Made by a program: the position numbers and the translations under genes. This document shows, in pieces, positions 30,345-41,997 of a stretch of DNA of 64,000 bases (the stretch's first letter is position 1; each line of letters opens with the position of its first letter). The notes beneath the pieces are model-generated. The model worked only from the letters and a program-made list of their open reading frames with translations. It ran no database searches and was not told the DNA's origin. Source of the DNA: Azospirillum melinis (GTDB lineage Bacteria > Pseudomonadota > Alphaproteobacteria > Azospirillales > Azospirillaceae); assembly GCF_013340935.1 (NCBI RefSeq), contig NZ_WHOS01000008.1, positions 111,175-175,174 of the forward strand, written 5' to 3'.

Positions 30345-32459
30345 TTAACGACCCTTCAAATTGGTCTGGCGAGGCTTCATGCCGGACGGCTTGCCGCCAG
30401 CCCCGGCGGCCGGCTTCGCCCCCGGCGCCTTGCCCACCGGCGGCACCACACGGCGGCCCTGGCCGGCCTGCTGGGTGAAGAAGGTCTTGCCCCCCTTCTC
30501 CCGCGGCTTGGCGGTGGCGCCGACCGGCTGCCAGCCCGGGATCAGATGTTCTTCGCCCGGACCGATCAGATCCTCGCGGCCCATGCGCTTCAGCGCCTCG
30601 CGCAGGATCGGCCAGTTCTCCGGATCGTGGTAGCGCAGGAAGGCCTTGTGCAGGCGGCGCTGCTTCAACCCCTTCGCCGACGAAACGATTTCCGATCCGA
30701 CGCGGCGCACCGGCCGCAGCGGGTTGCGCTCGCTGTGGTACATCGCGGTCGCCAGCGACATCGGCGAGGGCAGGAAGGTCTGCACCTGATCCGCCTTGAA
30801 GCCGTTCCGCTTCAGCCACAAGGCGAGGTTCATCATGTCCTCGTCCGTGGTGCCGGGGTGGGCGGCGATGAAGTAGGGGATCAGGTAAAGCTTCTTCCCG
30901 GCCTCCTTCGCGGCCTTGTCGAACATCCGCTTGAACTCGTCGTAGGCTCCCATGCCGGGCTTCATCATCTTGCCCAGCGGCCCCGGCTCGGTGTGTTCCG
31001 GCGCGATCTTCAGGTAACCGCCGACATGGTGGGTCACCAGTTCCTTCACATATTCCGGATTGCGGACGGCGAGGTCGTAGCGCAGGCCCGACGCGATGTG
31101 GATCTTCTTCACCCCCGGTACCGCGCGGGCCTTGCGGTAGAGCTGGACCAGCGAGGAATGGTCGGTGTTCAGGTTCTTGCAGATGTCGGGGAAGACGCAG
31201 GACGGGCGCCGGCAGACCGACTCCGTCTCCTTGTCCTTGCAGGCGAGTCGATACATGTTGGCGGTCGGCCCGCCCATGTCGGAGATGACGCCGGTGAAGC
31301 CCTTGGTCTTGTCGCGGATATGCTCGATCTCGCGCAGGATCGACCCTTCCGACCGGCTCTGTATGATGCGCCCCTCATGCTCGGTGATCGAGCAGAAGGA
31401 ACAGCCGCCGAAGCAGCCGCGCATGATGTTGACCGAGAAGCGGATCATCTCCCACGCCGGGATGCGCGCATCGCCGTAGGACGGATGCGGCGCGCGGGCA
31501 TAGGGCAGGTCGTAGACGCCGTCCATCTCGTTGGTTTCGAGCGGGATCGGCGGCGGATTGAGCCAGACGTCGCGGTCGCCGTGGCGCTGGACCAGCGCGC
31601 GAGCGTTGCCGGGATTGCTCTCCTGGTGCAGCACGCGGCTGGCATGGGCGTAGAGCACCTTGTCGGCCGTCACCTGCTCGAAGCTGGGCAGCCGCACCGC
31701 CATGCGGTCGGCGCCGGCAGCGCGCGGCGAGACCGGGGCGGACGGATCGTCGATGGAGCTGCTGTCCACCACCGTCCAGCCGTCCGGCAGGGACGAGCGC
31801 ATGATGGCGGTGCCGCGGATGTCGGTCATCGCCTTGGGCGATTCGCCCTTCAGCGCACGCTGGGCGATCTCGATGATGGCGCGTTCGGCATTGCCGTAGA
31901 CCAGCATGTCCGCCTTGGAATCGACCAGGACGGAGCGGCGGATCTTCTCGCTCCAATGATCGTACTGGGCGATGCGGCGCAAGCTGGCCTCGATGCCGCC
32001 AAGGACGATGGGCACGTCCTTGAAGGCTTCGCGGCAACGCTGGGAATAGACGATGACGGCGCGGTCCGGCCGCTTGCCGCCCTCGTCGTTCGGCGTGTAG
32101 CTGTCGTTGTGGCGCAGGCGGCGGTCAGCCGTGTAGTGGTTGACCATCGAATCCATGTTGCCGCCGGTCACCCCCCAGAACAGCCGCGGCTTGCCCAGGA
32201 TCTTGAACGGTTCCGCACTGCTCCAGTCCGGCTGGGCGATGATGCCGACGCGCAGGCCTTGCGATTCCAGCAGCCGGCCGATAATCGCCATGCCAAAGCT
32301 GGGATGGTCGATATAGGCGTCGCCGGTGACGACGATCACGTCGCACTGGTCCCAGCCCAGCCGGTCCATTTCCGCGCGCGACATCGGCAGGAAGGGTGCG
32401 GCCTTGGGGCGCACGCTCCGGTCCGGGCGGTGGGCGAACAGGTTGGGGGCCGCGAGCAT
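30345..32459 (-). CDS. ygiQ: YgiQ family radical SAM protein (UPF0313)
   Basis: A 704-residue iron-sulphur protein of the widespread YgiQ family. The family-specific N-terminal domain begins near [18 protein letters not shown]; the radical-SAM cluster motif is CFGGCSFC with Cys349, Cys353 and Cys356 spaced C-x3-C-x2-C. Later motifs [14 protein letters not shown] and the C-terminal [13 protein letters not shown] belong to the family. The last 40 residues are Lys/Gly/Pro-rich. Reaction unknown for the family. ATG 32459 gives the conserved start. Confidence 0.95.
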   Translation of the reverse strand: MLAAPNLFAHRPDRSVRPKAAPFLPMSRAEMDRLGWDQCDVIVVTGDAYIDHPSFGMAIIGRLLESQGLRVGIIAQPDWSSAEPFKILGKPRLFWGVTGGNMDSMVNHYTADRRLRHNDSYTPNDEGGKRPDRAVIVYSQRCREAFKDVPIVLGGIEASLRRIAQYDHWSEKIRRSVLVDSKADMLVYGNAERAIIEIAQRALKGESPKAMTDIRGTAIMRSSLPDGWTVVDSSSIDDPSAPVSPRAAGADRMAVRLPSFEQVTADKVLYAHASRVLHQESNPGNARALVQRHGDRDVWLNPPPIPLETNEMDGVYDLPYARAPHPSYGDARIPAWEMIRFSVNIMRGCFGGCSFCSITEHEGRIIQSRSEGSILREIEHIRDKTKGFTGVISDMGGPTANMYRLACKDKETESVCRRPSCVFPDICKNLNTDHSSLVQLYRKARAVPGVKKIHIASGLRYDLAVRNPEYVKELVTHHVGGYLKIAPEHTEPGPLGKMMKPGMGAYDEFKRMFDKAAKEAGKKLYLIPYFIAAHPGTTDEDMMNLALWLKRNGFKADQVQTFLPSPMSLATAMYHSERNPLRPVRRVGSEIVSSAKGLKQRRLHKAFLRYHDPENWPILREALKRMGREDLIGPGEEHLIPGWQPVGATAKPREKGGKTFFTQQAGQGRRVVPPVGKAPGAKPAAGAGGKPSGMKPRQTNLKGR

Positions 32460-32676
32460 CGCGTTCTCCGGATCTCAATCAACAATGCGGATGGATAAGC
32501 CGACAGTCTTACCTTGTCGGCCGGCAAATTCCCACCGCTGATAACGCAGCGGAGCAATGGGACATTGTGCGGCGTGGCGCGACAGCTATGTGGGACGCCC
32601 CACAGCCGGTGCAAGGGTCGGCCAGGGAGCAGGCCACGGGAGAGGGCAGGGCAGGATGGTGGCGCCGGCGGTGGCG

Positions 32677-33921
32677 TCAGGCCGCAACGCCGCCCGCTTC
32701 TCCCGCCCGGCCGTTGCGCCGCGCCACCACCCAGCCGATCAGCGCCCCCACCAGCATTACCAGGGCCGCGATCAGGAAGGCAGCCCCCGGATGCGGGAAC
32801 AGCGGATCGCTGCCCACCGAGGCGGAATAGACCGTGCCGAAGAAGACCGGCGACAGGATGCCGGCGACGCTCGCCACGCTCATGTTGGCGCCCTGCAACT
32901 GGCCCTGTTCGGACGGGCTGACCCGCTGCGTCATCAGCGACTGGATGGTCGGCATCGCCAATCCCCACAGCGCGTTCGGCACGATGGCGAAGGCGAACCA
33001 GCCGCCATCCGGCGCCAGCCCCATGCAGGCCAGACCGACGGCCCCGCCGAACAGGCCGACGATCATCGTGCCGCGGTCGCCCAGCCATTTCACCACGCGC
33101 GACACCACCAGCCCCTGCATGACCATGTCGAGCGCACCGACCATCGACAGCAGTAGCCCGACGTCCCACGCACTCCAGCCATAGCGGTGCGCGGCATAAA
33201 GCACGAAGACGGCGGGGAAGACCTGGTGGGAGACGTGCAGCATGAAATTGACCATGGCCAGACCCGACAGTTCCGGGTGCGAGCGCAGCAGTTGGAACGC
33301 TCCGAACGGGTTGGCCCGGCGCCAGGAAAAGGCCATGCGGCTTTCCTGCGGAAGCGATTCCGGCAGCACCACCAGACCATAGAGGAAGGCCAGCCCGCTG
33401 AGCAGGCCGGCACCCCAGAAGGGTGCCCGCGGCGAGATCTCGCCCAGCACTCCGCCCAGCAGCGGTCCGGCGATGAAGCCGGCGCTGAAGGCGGCGCCGA
33501 TCAGGCCATAGGCGCGCGCCCGCTGCTCCGGCGGCGTCACGTCGGCCATATAGGCGAAGACCGTGGTGAAGCTGGAGGAGGTGATGCCGGCAACGGCACG
33601 GCCGACCACCAGCCACCACAAATTCGGCGCCACCGCCATCAGCACATAGTCCGCCGCCAGACCCAGCGCCGACAACAGGATCACCGGCCGCCGGCCGAAG
33701 CGGTCGGACAGCGACCCGATCACCGGCGAGGAGAAGAACTGCATCAGCGCCCACAGCGCCACCAGCGCACCGTTGATGGTGCCGGCCTGCGCATCGGCCC
33801 CGGCGAATTCCTCGATCAGCGCCGGCAGCACCGGAATGACGATGCCCATTGCCACGATGTCGAGTGCGGCGGTGACAAGAATGAAGGCTATCGCGGCCTT
33901 GCGCGGACGAACGGACGACAT
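32677..33921 (-). CDS. Major facilitator efflux pump, TetA-like
   Basis: A 414-residue inner-membrane drug/H+ antiporter with 12 predicted helices. Typical motifs are the first helix ILVTAALDIVAMGIVIPVLP and the motif-A loop GSLSDRFGRRPVIL. Similar proteins include tetracycline exporters, but substrate cannot be inferred and the gene is in an ordinary chromosomal setting, not a resistance island. ATG 33921 (MSSVRPRK) has AAGG about 7 bases upstream and is preferred to the frame start 12 codons earlier. A gap of about 217 bases separates it from ygiQ. Confidence 0.9.
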   Translation of the reverse strand: MSSVRPRKAAIAFILVTAALDIVAMGIVIPVLPALIEEFAGADAQAGTINGALVALWALMQFFSSPVIGSLSDRFGRRPVILLSALGLAADYVLMAVAPNLWWLVVGRAVAGITSSSFTTVFAYMADVTPPEQRARAYGLIGAAFSAGFIAGPLLGGVLGEISPRAPFWGAGLLSGLAFLYGLVVLPESLPQESRMAFSWRRANPFGAFQLLRSHPELSGLAMVNFMLHVSHQVFPAVFVLYAAHRYGWSAWDVGLLLSMVGALDMVMQGLVVSRVVKWLGDRGTMIVGLFGGAVGLACMGLAPDGGWFAFAIVPNALWGLAMPTIQSLMTQRVSPSEQGQLQGANMSVASVAGILSPVFFGTVYSASVGSDPLFPHPGAAFLIAALVMLVGALIGWVVARRNGRAGEAGGVAA

Positions 33922-34232
33922 GGAAGACCTTTGGAATCGAAAGATGTAAGCGCCCAAAAGGGGCGCGGGCGTGCCCCGGCCGGAATCGGCGGGCCGGACG
34001 GCATCGCGAAGTTGGGGCGGATCATAGAGGAAGCGAAGGCGATTTGGAAGCGGAATATTTCCGCCATCGGATGCTTTGTTGCGACGTTCTATCAGAGCGC
34101 TGACAATTTAGCTTTGCGCCTACATGCGCCTACAGATAGAAAACACATAAGTTCGATTATGGAAATTTTCTGAAAGACCGGATAAGCTTCCACTGCTTCA
34201 TAGCCTGTCGAATCCTGGTTGAGGGAAAAACA

Positions 34233-34268
34233 AAAAGCTCCCGTCACCGGCTGGTGACAGGAGCTTTT
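34233..34268. terminator. Intrinsic terminator of the pst operon
   Basis: AAAAGCTCC / GGAGCTTTT plus GTCACC / GGTGAC form a long stem with one C-A mismatch and loop GGCT. On the minus strand it is followed by a T-rich tract. It ends 30 bases past the pstB stop. The remaining stretch 33922-34232 upstream holds the MFS promoter region and nothing else recognised. Confidence 0.9.
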
Positions 34269-34297
34269 CGCGTTCGCCGAACACGGCGCCGATTATG

Positions 34298-35173
34298 TCA
34301 GCCAAAACGGCCGGTGATGTATTCGGATGTCTTTTCCTTGGTCGGGTTGGTGAAGATCTCTTCCGTGTTCCCGAACTCGATCAGTTCGCCCAGATACATG
34401 AAGGCTGTGAAGTTGGAGATGCGGGCCGCCTGCTGCATGTTGTGGGTGACGATGGCGATGCAGTAGTCGGAGCGCAGCTCGTCGATCAGCTCCTCGCACT
34501 TGGCGGTGGAGATCGGGTCGAGCGCCGAGGTCGGCTCGTCGAGCAGCAGGACCGACGGCTTCACCGCGATGGCGCGGGCGATGCACAGGCGCTGCTGCTG
34601 ACCGCCGGACAGGCTCATGCCGTTCTGGCGAAGCTTGTCCTTCACCTCGTCCCACAAGGCGGCGCGGCGCAGCGAGAACTCCACCCGCTCGTCCATGTCG
34701 GCGCGGGACAGCTTCTCGTACAGCTTCACGCCGAAGGCGATGTTGTCGTAGATCGACATCGGGAACGGCGTCGGCTTCTGGAACACCATGCCGACGCGGG
34801 CGCGCAGCAGGTTCAGGTCCTGCTTGGGCGACAGGATGTTGACGCCGTCCAGCATGACCTCGCCGGTGGCGACCTGCTTGGGGTAGAGGTCGTACATCCG
34901 GTTCAGGATGCGCAGCAGGGTCGACTTGCCGCAGCCCGACGGGCCGATGAAGGCGGTGACCTGACGGTCGTAAAGCGGCAGCGAGATGCTCTTCAGGGCG
35001 CGATAGCCGTCATAGAAGAAGTCCAGGTTGCGGACGCTGATCTTCTCGGGCAGACCGGCACCGGCGATGGCGCGCTCTGCGGCGGTCCCGGTGGCGGTCC
35101 CGGCAAGCATGCCAGGGGGCATCTGGTGGCTGCCGTGGGTGGGGCTGTTGGCGTCCATGTGGGTCATCGTCAT
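34298..35173 (-). CDS. pstB: Phosphate ABC importer ATP-binding protein PstB
   Basis: ATPase of the high-affinity phosphate importer. About 291 residues; Walker [10 protein letters not shown], signature [18 protein letters not shown], Walker [13 protein letters not shown], and the PstB-specific [20 protein letters not shown]. The first 35 residues are a Gly/Ala/Pro-rich extension not in the core family. ATG 35173 is two bases after the pstA stop; ATG 35167 is also possible. Last gene of the operon; no phoU is seen before the terminator, which is unusual since phoU commonly follows pstB. Confidence 0.97.
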   Translation of the reverse strand: MTMTHMDANSPTHGSHQMPPGMLAGTATGTAAERAIAGAGLPEKISVRNLDFFYDGYRALKSISLPLYDRQVTAFIGPSGCGKSTLLRILNRMYDLYPKQVATGEVMLDGVNILSPKQDLNLLRARVGMVFQKPTPFPMSIYDNIAFGVKLYEKLSRADMDERVEFSLRRAALWDEVKDKLRQNGMSLSGGQQQRLCIARAIAVKPSVLLLDEPTSALDPISTAKCEELIDELRSDYCIAIVTHNMQQAARISNFTAFMYLGELIEFGNTEEIFTNPTKEKTSEYITGRFG

Positions 35174-35175
35174 GG

Positions 35176-36057
35176 TTACTTTCTCGTCGTGCCGAGACCG
35201 GCCAGCAGCCGGGCGCCGATGTTGAGGAGCAGGATGGCGACCGTGATCAGCAGCGCGCCGCCCCAGGCCAGCTGGCGCCAATCCTCATAGGGCGACATCG
35301 CGTACTGGAAGATGACCACCGGCAGGTTGGCCATCGGCGCGTTCATGTCCGCGCTCCAGAACTGGTTGTTCAGGGCGGTGAACAGCAGCGGTGCGGTTTC
35401 GCCGCTGATGCGGGCGACGGCCAGCAGCATGCCGGTGATCATGCCGTTGCGGGCGGCGCGGTAGGCGACCATCGTGATCACCTTCCATTGCGGAGCACCC
35501 AGGGCGGCGGCGGCCTCGCGCAGGCTGTTGGGCACCAGCTTCAGCATGTCCTCGGTCGTGCGGACGACGACCGGGATCACCAGCACCGCGAGCGCCATGG
35601 CACCCGCCCAGGCCGAGAAATGGCCCATTCGGACGACCAGCACCTCGTAGACGAACAGGCCGACCATGATCGACGGCGCGCTCAGCAGCACGTCGTTGAT
35701 GAAGCGCACAACCTCGGCCAGCTTGGTGTTGCGGCCGAACTCAGCCAGGTAGGTTCCGGCCATGACGCCGACCGGAGTGCCGACCGCGGTGGCGACCGCG
35801 GTCATGACGACGCTGCCGAAGATGGCGTTCAGCAGGCCGCCCTCGCCGCCCGGCGGCGGGGTGTTCTCGGTGAACAGGCTGAGGTTGATGGCCGACAGCC
35901 CGTTGTAGAGCAGCGTCCACAGGATGGCGACCAGCCAGAACAGGCCGAAGCCGGCGGCTCCCAGCGCCAGGGACAGCGCCAGCTTGTTGGCGATGCGCCG
36001 GCGGTGATAGAGCCCGCCGATGGGGGTCGCCAGCGTCGCGGAATTGGACATCGTCAT
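35176..36057 (-). CDS. pstA: Phosphate ABC importer permease PstA
   Basis: A 293-residue inner-membrane subunit with about six helices. The family's cytoplasmic loop [20 protein letters not shown] and the [14 protein letters not shown] segment are present. ATG 36057 (MTMSNSATL) is five bases after the pstC stop; the frame is open further upstream inside pstC but that is shadow. Pairs with PstC to form the channel. Confidence 0.96.
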   Translation of the reverse strand: MTMSNSATLATPIGGLYHRRRIANKLALSLALGAAGFGLFWLVAILWTLLYNGLSAINLSLFTENTPPPGGEGGLLNAIFGSVVMTAVATAVGTPVGVMAGTYLAEFGRNTKLAEVVRFINDVLLSAPSIMVGLFVYEVLVVRMGHFSAWAGAMALAVLVIPVVVRTTEDMLKLVPNSLREAAAALGAPQWKVITMVAYRAARNGMITGMLLAVARISGETAPLLFTALNNQFWSADMNAPMANLPVVIFQYAMSPYEDWRQLAWGGALLITVAILLLNIGARLLAGLGTTRK

Positions 36058-36062
36058 GGGCC

Positions 36063-37046
36063 TCAGACTCCGGCCTTGCGCTGGAGGCGGAGCAGCATCA
36101 GCTTCGCGATCGACAGCACGGTGAAGGTGATCAGAAACAGGATCAGGCCGAGCGCCACCAGCGAGGAGGTGTAGACGTCGCCTACCGCCTCGGTGAACTC
36201 GTTGGCGATGGAGGCCGAGATCGTCGTGCCCGGGGCCATGATCGAAGAGCTGATGCGGTGCGCGTTGCCGATGACGAAGGTCACCGCCATCGTCTCGCCG
36301 AGCGCACGGCCCAGGCCCAGCATCACGCCGCCGACGACGCCAGTGCGGGTGTAGGGCAGCACCACGTTCCACACCACCTCCCAGGTGGTAGCCCCCAGCC
36401 CATAGGCGGATTCACGCACCATCGGCGGCACCGTCTCGAAGACGTCGCGGGTGATGGAGGTGATGAAGGGCAGCACCATGATGCCCAGGATCAGGCCGGC
36501 GGTCAGGATGCCGATGCCGTAGGGCGGGCCCATGAACAGGTTACCGATGCCGGGGATCTGGCCCAGCGTGTTGATGAGGAAAGGCTGGATGGTCGATTGC
36601 ATGAAGGGGGCGAAGACGAACAGGCCCCAGATGCCGTAGATGATGCTGGGGATGCCGGCGAGCAGCTCGATGGCGACGCCGAGCGGGCGCTTCAGCCAGG
36701 CCGGGCACATCTCGGTGATGAACAGGGCGATGCCGAAGCTGACGGGAATGCCGACAGCCATGGCGATGACCGACGTTATCAGCGTGCCGTAAATGGGGGC
36801 GAGCGCGCCGAATTCCTCCGACACCGGGTTCCAGACTTCGGTTGCAACGAATCCGAAGCCGAACGCGCGGAGTGCCGGCAGCGCGCCGTCGATCAGGGAA
36901 ACCGTGACGCCGCCCAGAATCAGCAGGACGAGCAGCGCGAATGCGAGGGTGGCGTTGCGGAAAGCCGCATCCTGCAGGCGCTGGCGGCGGGCCCGTCGGG
37001 CGGTGGAGGCGTGTGCGTCGGTCAAGGTCAGCGCGATCTCGGTCAT
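36063..37046 (-). CDS. pstC: Phosphate ABC importer permease PstC
   Basis: A 327-residue inner-membrane subunit with about six helices; first at about residues 35-57. Recognisable segments are [39 protein letters not shown] (docking loop) and [22 protein letters not shown] 37046 has GGAG 6-7 bases upstream. 108 bases separate it from pstS, a spacing often used to make much more binding protein than permease. Confidence 0.96.
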   Translation of the reverse strand: MTEIALTLTDAHASTARRARRQRLQDAAFRNATLAFALLVLLILGGVTVSLIDGALPALRAFGFGFVATEVWNPVSEEFGALAPIYGTLITSVIAMAVGIPVSFGIALFITEMCPAWLKRPLGVAIELLAGIPSIIYGIWGLFVFAPFMQSTIQPFLINTLGQIPGIGNLFMGPPYGIGILTAGLILGIMVLPFITSITRDVFETVPPMVRESAYGLGATTWEVVWNVVLPYTRTGVVGGVMLGLGRALGETMAVTFVIGNAHRISSSIMAPGTTISASIANEFTEAVGDVYTSSLVALGLILFLITFTVLSIAKLMLLRLQRKAGV

Positions 37047-37154
37047 GGCCGCTCCGTGAGGCGTGCGGAAGGGACGGCGCAATTTCCATCCCCTCCGGCG
37101 ATCATGCCCCCGGGCGCGCCAACCAGCGGCCCGCCCGGGGTCGGTTGGCCGTCG

Positions 37155-38231
37155 TTACTTGGCCGACGCGGTCCAGACTGGCTTGCCGTCGGCCTGGATG
37201 GTCTGCGACCAGGTCTTCTGGACCAGCGACACCACGGCGTCCGGCATCGGGACATAGTCCAGCTCGGTCGCCATCTTGGAGCCGTTCTTGTAGGCCCAGT
37301 CGAAGAACTTCAGCGCTTCGGCCGAAGACGCCACGTCCTGCGGGGCTTTGTACATCAGGATGAAGCTGGCGCCGGTGATCGGCCAGCTCTCCGCACCCGG
37401 CTCGTCGGTCAGCAGGACGTAGTAACCCTTGCTGTTGGCCCAGTCGGCGTTTGCGGCGGCAGCCTGGAAGGCCTCGATCTTCGGAGAGACGGTCTTGCCG
37501 TCCTTGTTCTGCAGGTCGAGGTGGGTGATGTTGTTCTGCTTGGCGTAGGCGTATTCGACGTAGCCGATCGAGCCGTCCGTCTGCTTGACCATGTTGGCCA
37601 CGCCTTCGTTGCCCTTGGCGCCGATGCCGGCCGGCCACTGGACGGAGGTGTTGGCGCCGATCTGGGTCTTGAACTTCGGGCTGGTCTTCGACAGGTAGTC
37701 GGTGAACAGGAAGTTGGTGCCCGACCCGTCAGAGCGGTAGACCGGGGCGATAGCGGTGTTCGGCAGGTTGACGTTGGGGTTCAGCGCCTTGATCTGCGCG
37801 TCGTTCCACTTGGTGATCTCGCCCATGTAGATGTTGGCGAGAACGGTGCCCGACAGCTTGACCTCGCCGGCCTTGATGCCCTTCAGGTTCACGACCGGAA
37901 CCACGCCGCCCATGATCATCGGGAACTGGATCAGACCGGCCTGTTCCAGCTCCTCCGGCTTCAGCGGCATGTCCGACGCGCCGAAGGTGACCGTCTTGGC
38001 CTTGATCTGCTTGATGCCGCCGCCCGAACCGATCGACTGGTAGTTCAGGCCCGTGCCCGTCTCCTTCTTGTAGGCGTCGGCCCACTTGGCATAGATCGGG
38101 TACGGGAAGGTGGCGCCGGCGCCGGAGATGTCGGCGGCCGAGGCGACCGACAGCGGGGCGACCGACACGGACAGAGCGGCCAGGGCACCGAAGGCGGCGC
38201 AGCGAACGAACGCCGAGGTCATGGTTTTCAC
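37155..38231 (-). CDS. pstS: Periplasmic phosphate-binding protein PstS
   Basis: A 358-residue secreted receptor delivering phosphate to PstCA. Signal peptide at residues 1-33 with cleavage after ASA. The mature start [18 protein letters not shown] and the phosphate-contact segments [17 protein letters not shown] and RSDGSGTNF are typical. I use the GTG at 38231 because GGGAG lies 8 bases upstream; the ATG at 38222 is the alternative. First gene of pstSCAB, preceded by a Pho-box-like site. Confidence 0.97.
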   Translation of the reverse strand: MKTMTSAFVRCAAFGALAALSVSVAPLSVASAADISGAGATFPYPIYAKWADAYKKETGTGLNYQSIGSGGGIKQIKAKTVTFGASDMPLKPEELEQAGLIQFPMIMGGVVPVVNLKGIKAGEVKLSGTVLANIYMGEITKWNDAQIKALNPNVNLPNTAIAPVYRSDGSGTNFLFTDYLSKTSPKFKTQIGANTSVQWPAGIGAKGNEGVANMVKQTDGSIGYVEYAYAKQNNITHLDLQNKDGKTVSPKIEAFQAAAANADWANSKGYYVLLTDEPGAESWPITGASFILMYKAPQDVASSAEALKFFDWAYKNGSKMATELDYVPMPDAVVSLVQKTWSQTIQADGKPVWTASAK

Positions 38232-38364
38232 GGCTAAACTCCCGATAGGTTTGGACGGTTTGGTTGGGTTTTTCGGAAAAGCCCGGCCTTGGCCGGATGT
38301 CGGAACCCGCCTTCTTCGTCGCGGTGACCATAGCCGCCGCCGGTGACGGGTTTGTTTTGTTTAC

Positions 38365-38382
38365 GTGTCAGTTTTATGAAAC
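38365..38382 (-). promoter_or_regulatory. Candidate Pho box upstream of pstS
   Basis: Read on the minus strand, GTTTCAT-AAAA-CTGACAC: two seven-base half-sites, 11-base period, near the PhoB consensus CTGTCAT-N4-CTGTCAT (5 and 5-6 matches of 7). It lies about 135 bases before the pstS start, consistent with phosphate-starvation control. Confidence 0.55.
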
Positions 38383-38422
38383 CGACCCGTTCGTGACCGG
38401 GACCGCGGAGTCCTGGGAAGGC

Positions 38423-41089
38423 TCATCGCGCGGCCCGGATTTCCTGGAGGAACAGATGCACGGCGGAGCCGAGGCTGGTCGCCTCGTGCGACAGGCCTTC
38501 CGCCACCAGCAGCACGTCGCCGGCCTGGGCGCGCACCTTGGCCGCGGCCTCCGACAGGCCGGCGACATGGTCCGACGCCGCCTGGGTGCCGACCGCCACG
38601 CGGTGGGAGCTGTCGACGATGCTCGACGTGATGGTCGCCTGCTCCTCCACCGCCGCGGCGATGGCCGAAGCGTTGGATTCGATGCGTTGGACGCTGCCGG
38701 CCATGGCCGCCACCACCTCCGCCGTCTCGCGGCTGGCCGCCTGGGTCGCAGCGATCTGGCGGGCGATCTCGGCGGTGGCCTGGGCGGTCTGGCCGGCAAG
38801 GGCCTTCACCTCTCCGGCGACCACGGCGAAGCCGCGGCCCATCTCCCCTGCCCTTGCCGCCTCGATGGTGGCGTTCAGCGCCAGCAGGTTGGTCTGGCCG
38901 GCGATCTCGTCGATCAGCCCAACGACGGTGCCGATCTCTCCCGCCGTGCTCGACAGGTCAGCGACGGTGGCCTTCACCTGCTCCGCGCCTGCGGCGGTGT
39001 CGCCGATGATGCGGGCCGATTCGCCGGTGCGCTTGCTGATCTCGGCGATGGACTGGGAGATTTCCGAGGCGGCGGTCGCCACCTGCTGGATCCCGGCCGC
39101 CATCTCGCCGGACAGCTGCATCGCGGCCTCGGCACGGTCGTTGGCGTTGGCGGCGATGTCGGTCAGCGAGCGGGCGCGGGCAGCCATCTGGCGCGCGGCC
39201 TCGGCCAGCGTTTCGACGCTGCTCAGCACGTTGCGTTCGAACTGGTCGGCGATCTCAAGCATGCTGGTGCGGCGGGCCGACGCGGCGTTGCGGCGCTCGA
39301 TCTCCACCTTCTCGTGCGCCTCTTCCATGGCGCGGGCGTTGGCGATGAAGACGAACAGCGCGCGGGCCATGTCGGTGATCTCGTCATTGCCGTCGGCCTT
39401 CTGCTCCACCGTCAGGTCGCCGTCGGCAACCCGGCGCATGGCATCGGCGAGCGCCTCCATCCGGCCGACGACGCGGCGCCCGACATAGAGCGAGACGATC
39501 AGCCCGGCCAGCAGCACGCCGGCGGTCGCCAGCAGGATCTGGACCTGATTGGTGCGCTCCAGCGCCTCGTGGGCGGCGGCGGCCCCGTCGGCGGTCGCCT
39601 TCTCAGCCGCCTGGACCAGCCCATCGACCATGGCGGTCAGGGCGGCGCCGGTGCTGCGGTTGCTGTCGATCAGCGCGGCATTCTCGGCATAGGCCGCCAG
39701 CTCGCCGGCCCGCAGCGCCAGGATGCCATCGTCGGCGAAGCCGAGAGCCAGCAGCCGATCCGCCAGCCGGCGGACCTCGGCGCCCAGATCGTCCCCGGAA
39801 GCGGTCAGGGTGCCGCGGATCGTTGCCGCCAGCGGCTCCAGCGTGCGGCGTGCGGCGGCCAGACGGGCCGGCGTCTCGGCATTGCCGGCTTCCGCCAGCT
39901 TGCCGGCCAGCAAATTGGCGTCGGCCATCAGGCCGCTCAGCACGGTGTAGCGCTGCTGGGCCGCCGGGACCGTGTTGGTGGACAGATCCTGCATCCGCTC
40001 GGCGATCGCGTTGCCTGCCTCGGCGATGCGGCCGCGCGAGTTCAGCATCAGCGGCAGCATGCGGGCGTTGGCGTCGCGGTCCAGCCGGACGATGTCGTCG
40101 ACTCCGGCGGCCAGCGATTCGGCCAGCTTCTGCGCCTCCGCCTCCGGAATGCCGGGGGTGAGCTGGCGGACGCGGCGGGTGTAGACGCTGGCATCGCCGT
40201 CGCCGAAGGCGGCAAGCTCGTTGATCGTCGCCACCACCGGGGCCGCCGCCTCGCTCTTGGCCAGGGGACGCAGCGCACCCTGAAGGTCGGACAGGGCGGA
40301 GTCGAAGTCGGTGGACAGCGACATCACCTTCGACCGGTTGGTCTCGAAGGCACCGATCAGCAGCGATTTTGCCAGGGCCGCCTCGGCACCGCGCAGCTGG
40401 AACAGCGGGATCACCGTCTGCCCCAGCTCGGCGCCGATCACCGCGGAGGACTCGGAGGTCGCCTGCACCATCGCGGAAATCGCCTGGGCCAGCTGCTCGC
40501 GCGAGGCCTGCATGTCCGGCTTCAGCGCGGCGAGCAGCCGGGCGTGGGCATCGCTCAACTCCGCCAGCCGGCCGCTGCGCTGCTCTTGCAGGCTCAGCCG
40601 CCGTCCGGTCGCCGTTCCCAGCGCATCGATGGTGCCGAGCAGCGAGCGAGCGGTGCCGGTCAGTTCGGAGACGCGGGCCGCATCACCATGTCCAACGGCC
40701 AGCTGGGCGAGCTGACCGTCCAGCGCCCGGCGCTGCTCGCCCGCCGCGTTGCGCAGCCGGAGCAGATCCTCCTCGGAGGATGCGGCGTCGATCAGCGGCC
40801 CCAGCGCCAGCACCCGTGCGGTGGTGGTGGCGAGGCCGTGGGCGGCGCTGAGCACCGGCACCTGGGTGCCGGTGATGTCGGCGACATGGCCGCGGACGGC
40901 GCCGTAGGACATCCAGCCGACCACCGCCGCGATGCAGGGCAGCGCCGCCACGGTTCCGAAGGCGATCAGCATCTTCGACTTGATGCCGGACCGCCGGCGC
41001 TGGTCGATAGGCTTTGCCATATGGGCCACCCGTGGCTTGGAGGTTGTCCGTACCGCGCCCGCGGTTTTCCGCAAGCCGGCCGGTGCCAT
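38423..41089 (-). CDS. Methyl-accepting chemotaxis protein, large sensor region
   Basis: An 888-residue chemoreceptor. Membrane helix at about 42-62 ([21 protein letters not shown] in part), about 455 helical periplasmic residues, second helix about 516-537, HAMP, and a signalling tip [19 protein letters not shown]. Architecture and sensor length match the receptor at 15382-18018, so they are probably paralogues with diverged sensors. ATG 41089 is chosen for AGAAGGG 7 bases upstream; ATG 41020 is an alternative that removes 23 residues. It is transcribed in the same direction as pst but lies upstream of pstS with its own unit. Confidence 0.94.
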   Translation of the reverse strand: MAPAGLRKTAGAVRTTSKPRVAHMAKPIDQRRRSGIKSKMLIAFGTVAALPCIAAVVGWMSYGAVRGHVADITGTQVPVLSAAHGLATTTARVLALGPLIDAASSEEDLLRLRNAAGEQRRALDGQLAQLAVGHGDAARVSELTGTARSLLGTIDALGTATGRRLSLQEQRSGRLAELSDAHARLLAALKPDMQASREQLAQAISAMVQATSESSAVIGAELGQTVIPLFQLRGAEAALAKSLLIGAFETNRSKVMSLSTDFDSALSDLQGALRPLAKSEAAAPVVATINELAAFGDGDASVYTRRVRQLTPGIPEAEAQKLAESLAAGVDDIVRLDRDANARMLPLMLNSRGRIAEAGNAIAERMQDLSTNTVPAAQQRYTVLSGLMADANLLAGKLAEAGNAETPARLAAARRTLEPLAATIRGTLTASGDDLGAEVRRLADRLLALGFADDGILALRAGELAAYAENAALIDSNRSTGAALTAMVDGLVQAAEKATADGAAAAHEALERTNQVQILLATAGVLLAGLIVSLYVGRRVVGRMEALADAMRRVADGDLTVEQKADGNDEITDMARALFVFIANARAMEEAHEKVEIERRNAASARRTSMLEIADQFERNVLSSVETLAEAARQMAARARSLTDIAANANDRAEAAMQLSGEMAAGIQQVATAASEISQSIAEISKRTGESARIIGDTAAGAEQVKATVADLSSTAGEIGTVVGLIDEIAGQTNLLALNATIEAARAGEMGRGFAVVAGEVKALAGQTAQATAEIARQIAATQAASRETAEVVAAMAGSVQRIESNASAIAAAVEEQATITSSIVDSSHRVAVGTQAASDHVAGLSEAAAKVRAQAGDVLLVAEGLSHEATSLGSAVHLFLQEIRAAR

Positions 41090-41232
41090 GGGTAGCCCTT
41101 CTGGTTGGATGAATCGGTGACGGTTGGATGAAGTTTTCGCTACGCACAATCGAAAGATTGCTGCGCGCCGGAAATCATCGGTCGCGCGGGCAGTCATGGT
41201 GAATCGAACGTAAACAGCGCGTGAAACGAATA

Positions 41233-41259
41233 GCGGCGCCCGACTGGGTCGGGCGCCGC
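41233..41259. repeat. Perfect 12-bp hairpin
   Basis: GCGGCGCCCGAC (41233-41244), loop TGG, GTCGGGCGCCGC (41248-41259). It lies 45 bases past the stop of the glutathione transferase gene. No T-run; a Rho-independent role is uncertain. Confidence 0.65.
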
Positions 41260-41303
41260 GTTACTGCACGCATACCGCGTAAAATCTGGAAGGAGCGCCG
41301 ATG

Positions 41304-41909
41304 TTACACCGGCGGCGCCGTCCGCCGCAGGCTGTCACGGTCAGAGGCCTTGGTGAACCAGCCGGTCAGCGCCGGACGCCCCTCGCGCCAATCCTCGTGC
41401 CCGAACCGGAAATCGAGGTAGCCGAGTGCCACCAGCACCGACAGGCTGCCAATGGTGATCTCCCCCTCCAGCGACGCGGCCTCCGCCTCCAGCAGGTCGA
41501 GCGAGCGGGCAACCGCCTTGCGCTGGCGCTCCATCCAGTTGGCCGACTTCTCGCCATCCGGACGCATGGATTCCAGCCGGCGCAGGATGGCGGCGTCGCA
41601 GATGCCGTCGGCAATCGCCTGCTGGCGCAGCGCCGTCCAGCGCGCCGGGCCGGCCGGCGGGAACAGCGGCGCCCGGCCGTCCAGCGAATCGAGATACTCG
41701 ACGATCACCGGGCTGTCGAACAGCGTGGTGCCGTCCTCCAGCGTCAATGCTGGCACCTTGCCCAGCGGATTGTCCGTCGGCAGGTCGGTGTCGGCCGACC
41801 AGGGATCGGTCGTCACCCGCTCCACCCGATCCTCCAGCCCGCGTTCGATCAGGACCATCATCACCTTGCGCACGTAGGGCGAGGTGGGGCTCCAGCGCAG
41901 CTTCAACAT
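41304..41909 (-). CDS. Glutathione S-transferase family protein
   Basis: A 201-residue cytoplasmic protein. The thioredoxin-like N-domain shows the catalytic-site region WSPTSPYVRKVMM (Ser in SPYV), the cis-proline in KVPAL and the glutathione-contact DSPVIVEYLD; the helical C-domain follows. Such enzymes conjugate or reduce electrophiles with glutathione. It precedes gloB, another glutathione enzyme, on the same strand (88 bases apart), which suggests linked detoxification. Confidence 0.93.
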   Translation of the reverse strand: MLKLRWSPTSPYVRKVMMVLIERGLEDRVERVTTDPWSADTDLPTDNPLGKVPALTLEDGTTLFDSPVIVEYLDSLDGRAPLFPPAGPARWTALRQQAIADGICDAAILRRLESMRPDGEKSANWMERQRKAVARSLDLLEAEAASLEGEITIGSLSVLVALGYLDFRFGHEDWREGRPALTGWFTKASDRDSLRRTAPPV

Positions 41910-41997
41910 GGGCTTTCCTTTTTACGTCTGATTGGCCGCTTCCGAACAGTCCAGGACAGGCCAGCGTCGGTCCAGGTCGCCGGCCGGCCTGCACCGC

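Noticed and set aside
32460..32676. Small gene between ygiQ and the MFS pump
   Set aside because: Only short shadow frames without a ribosome site; treated as an ordinary intergenic gap.
33922..34297. Regulatory RNA or extra gene between the MFS pump and pstB
   Set aside because: Only the pst terminator stands out; no ORF with ribosome site.
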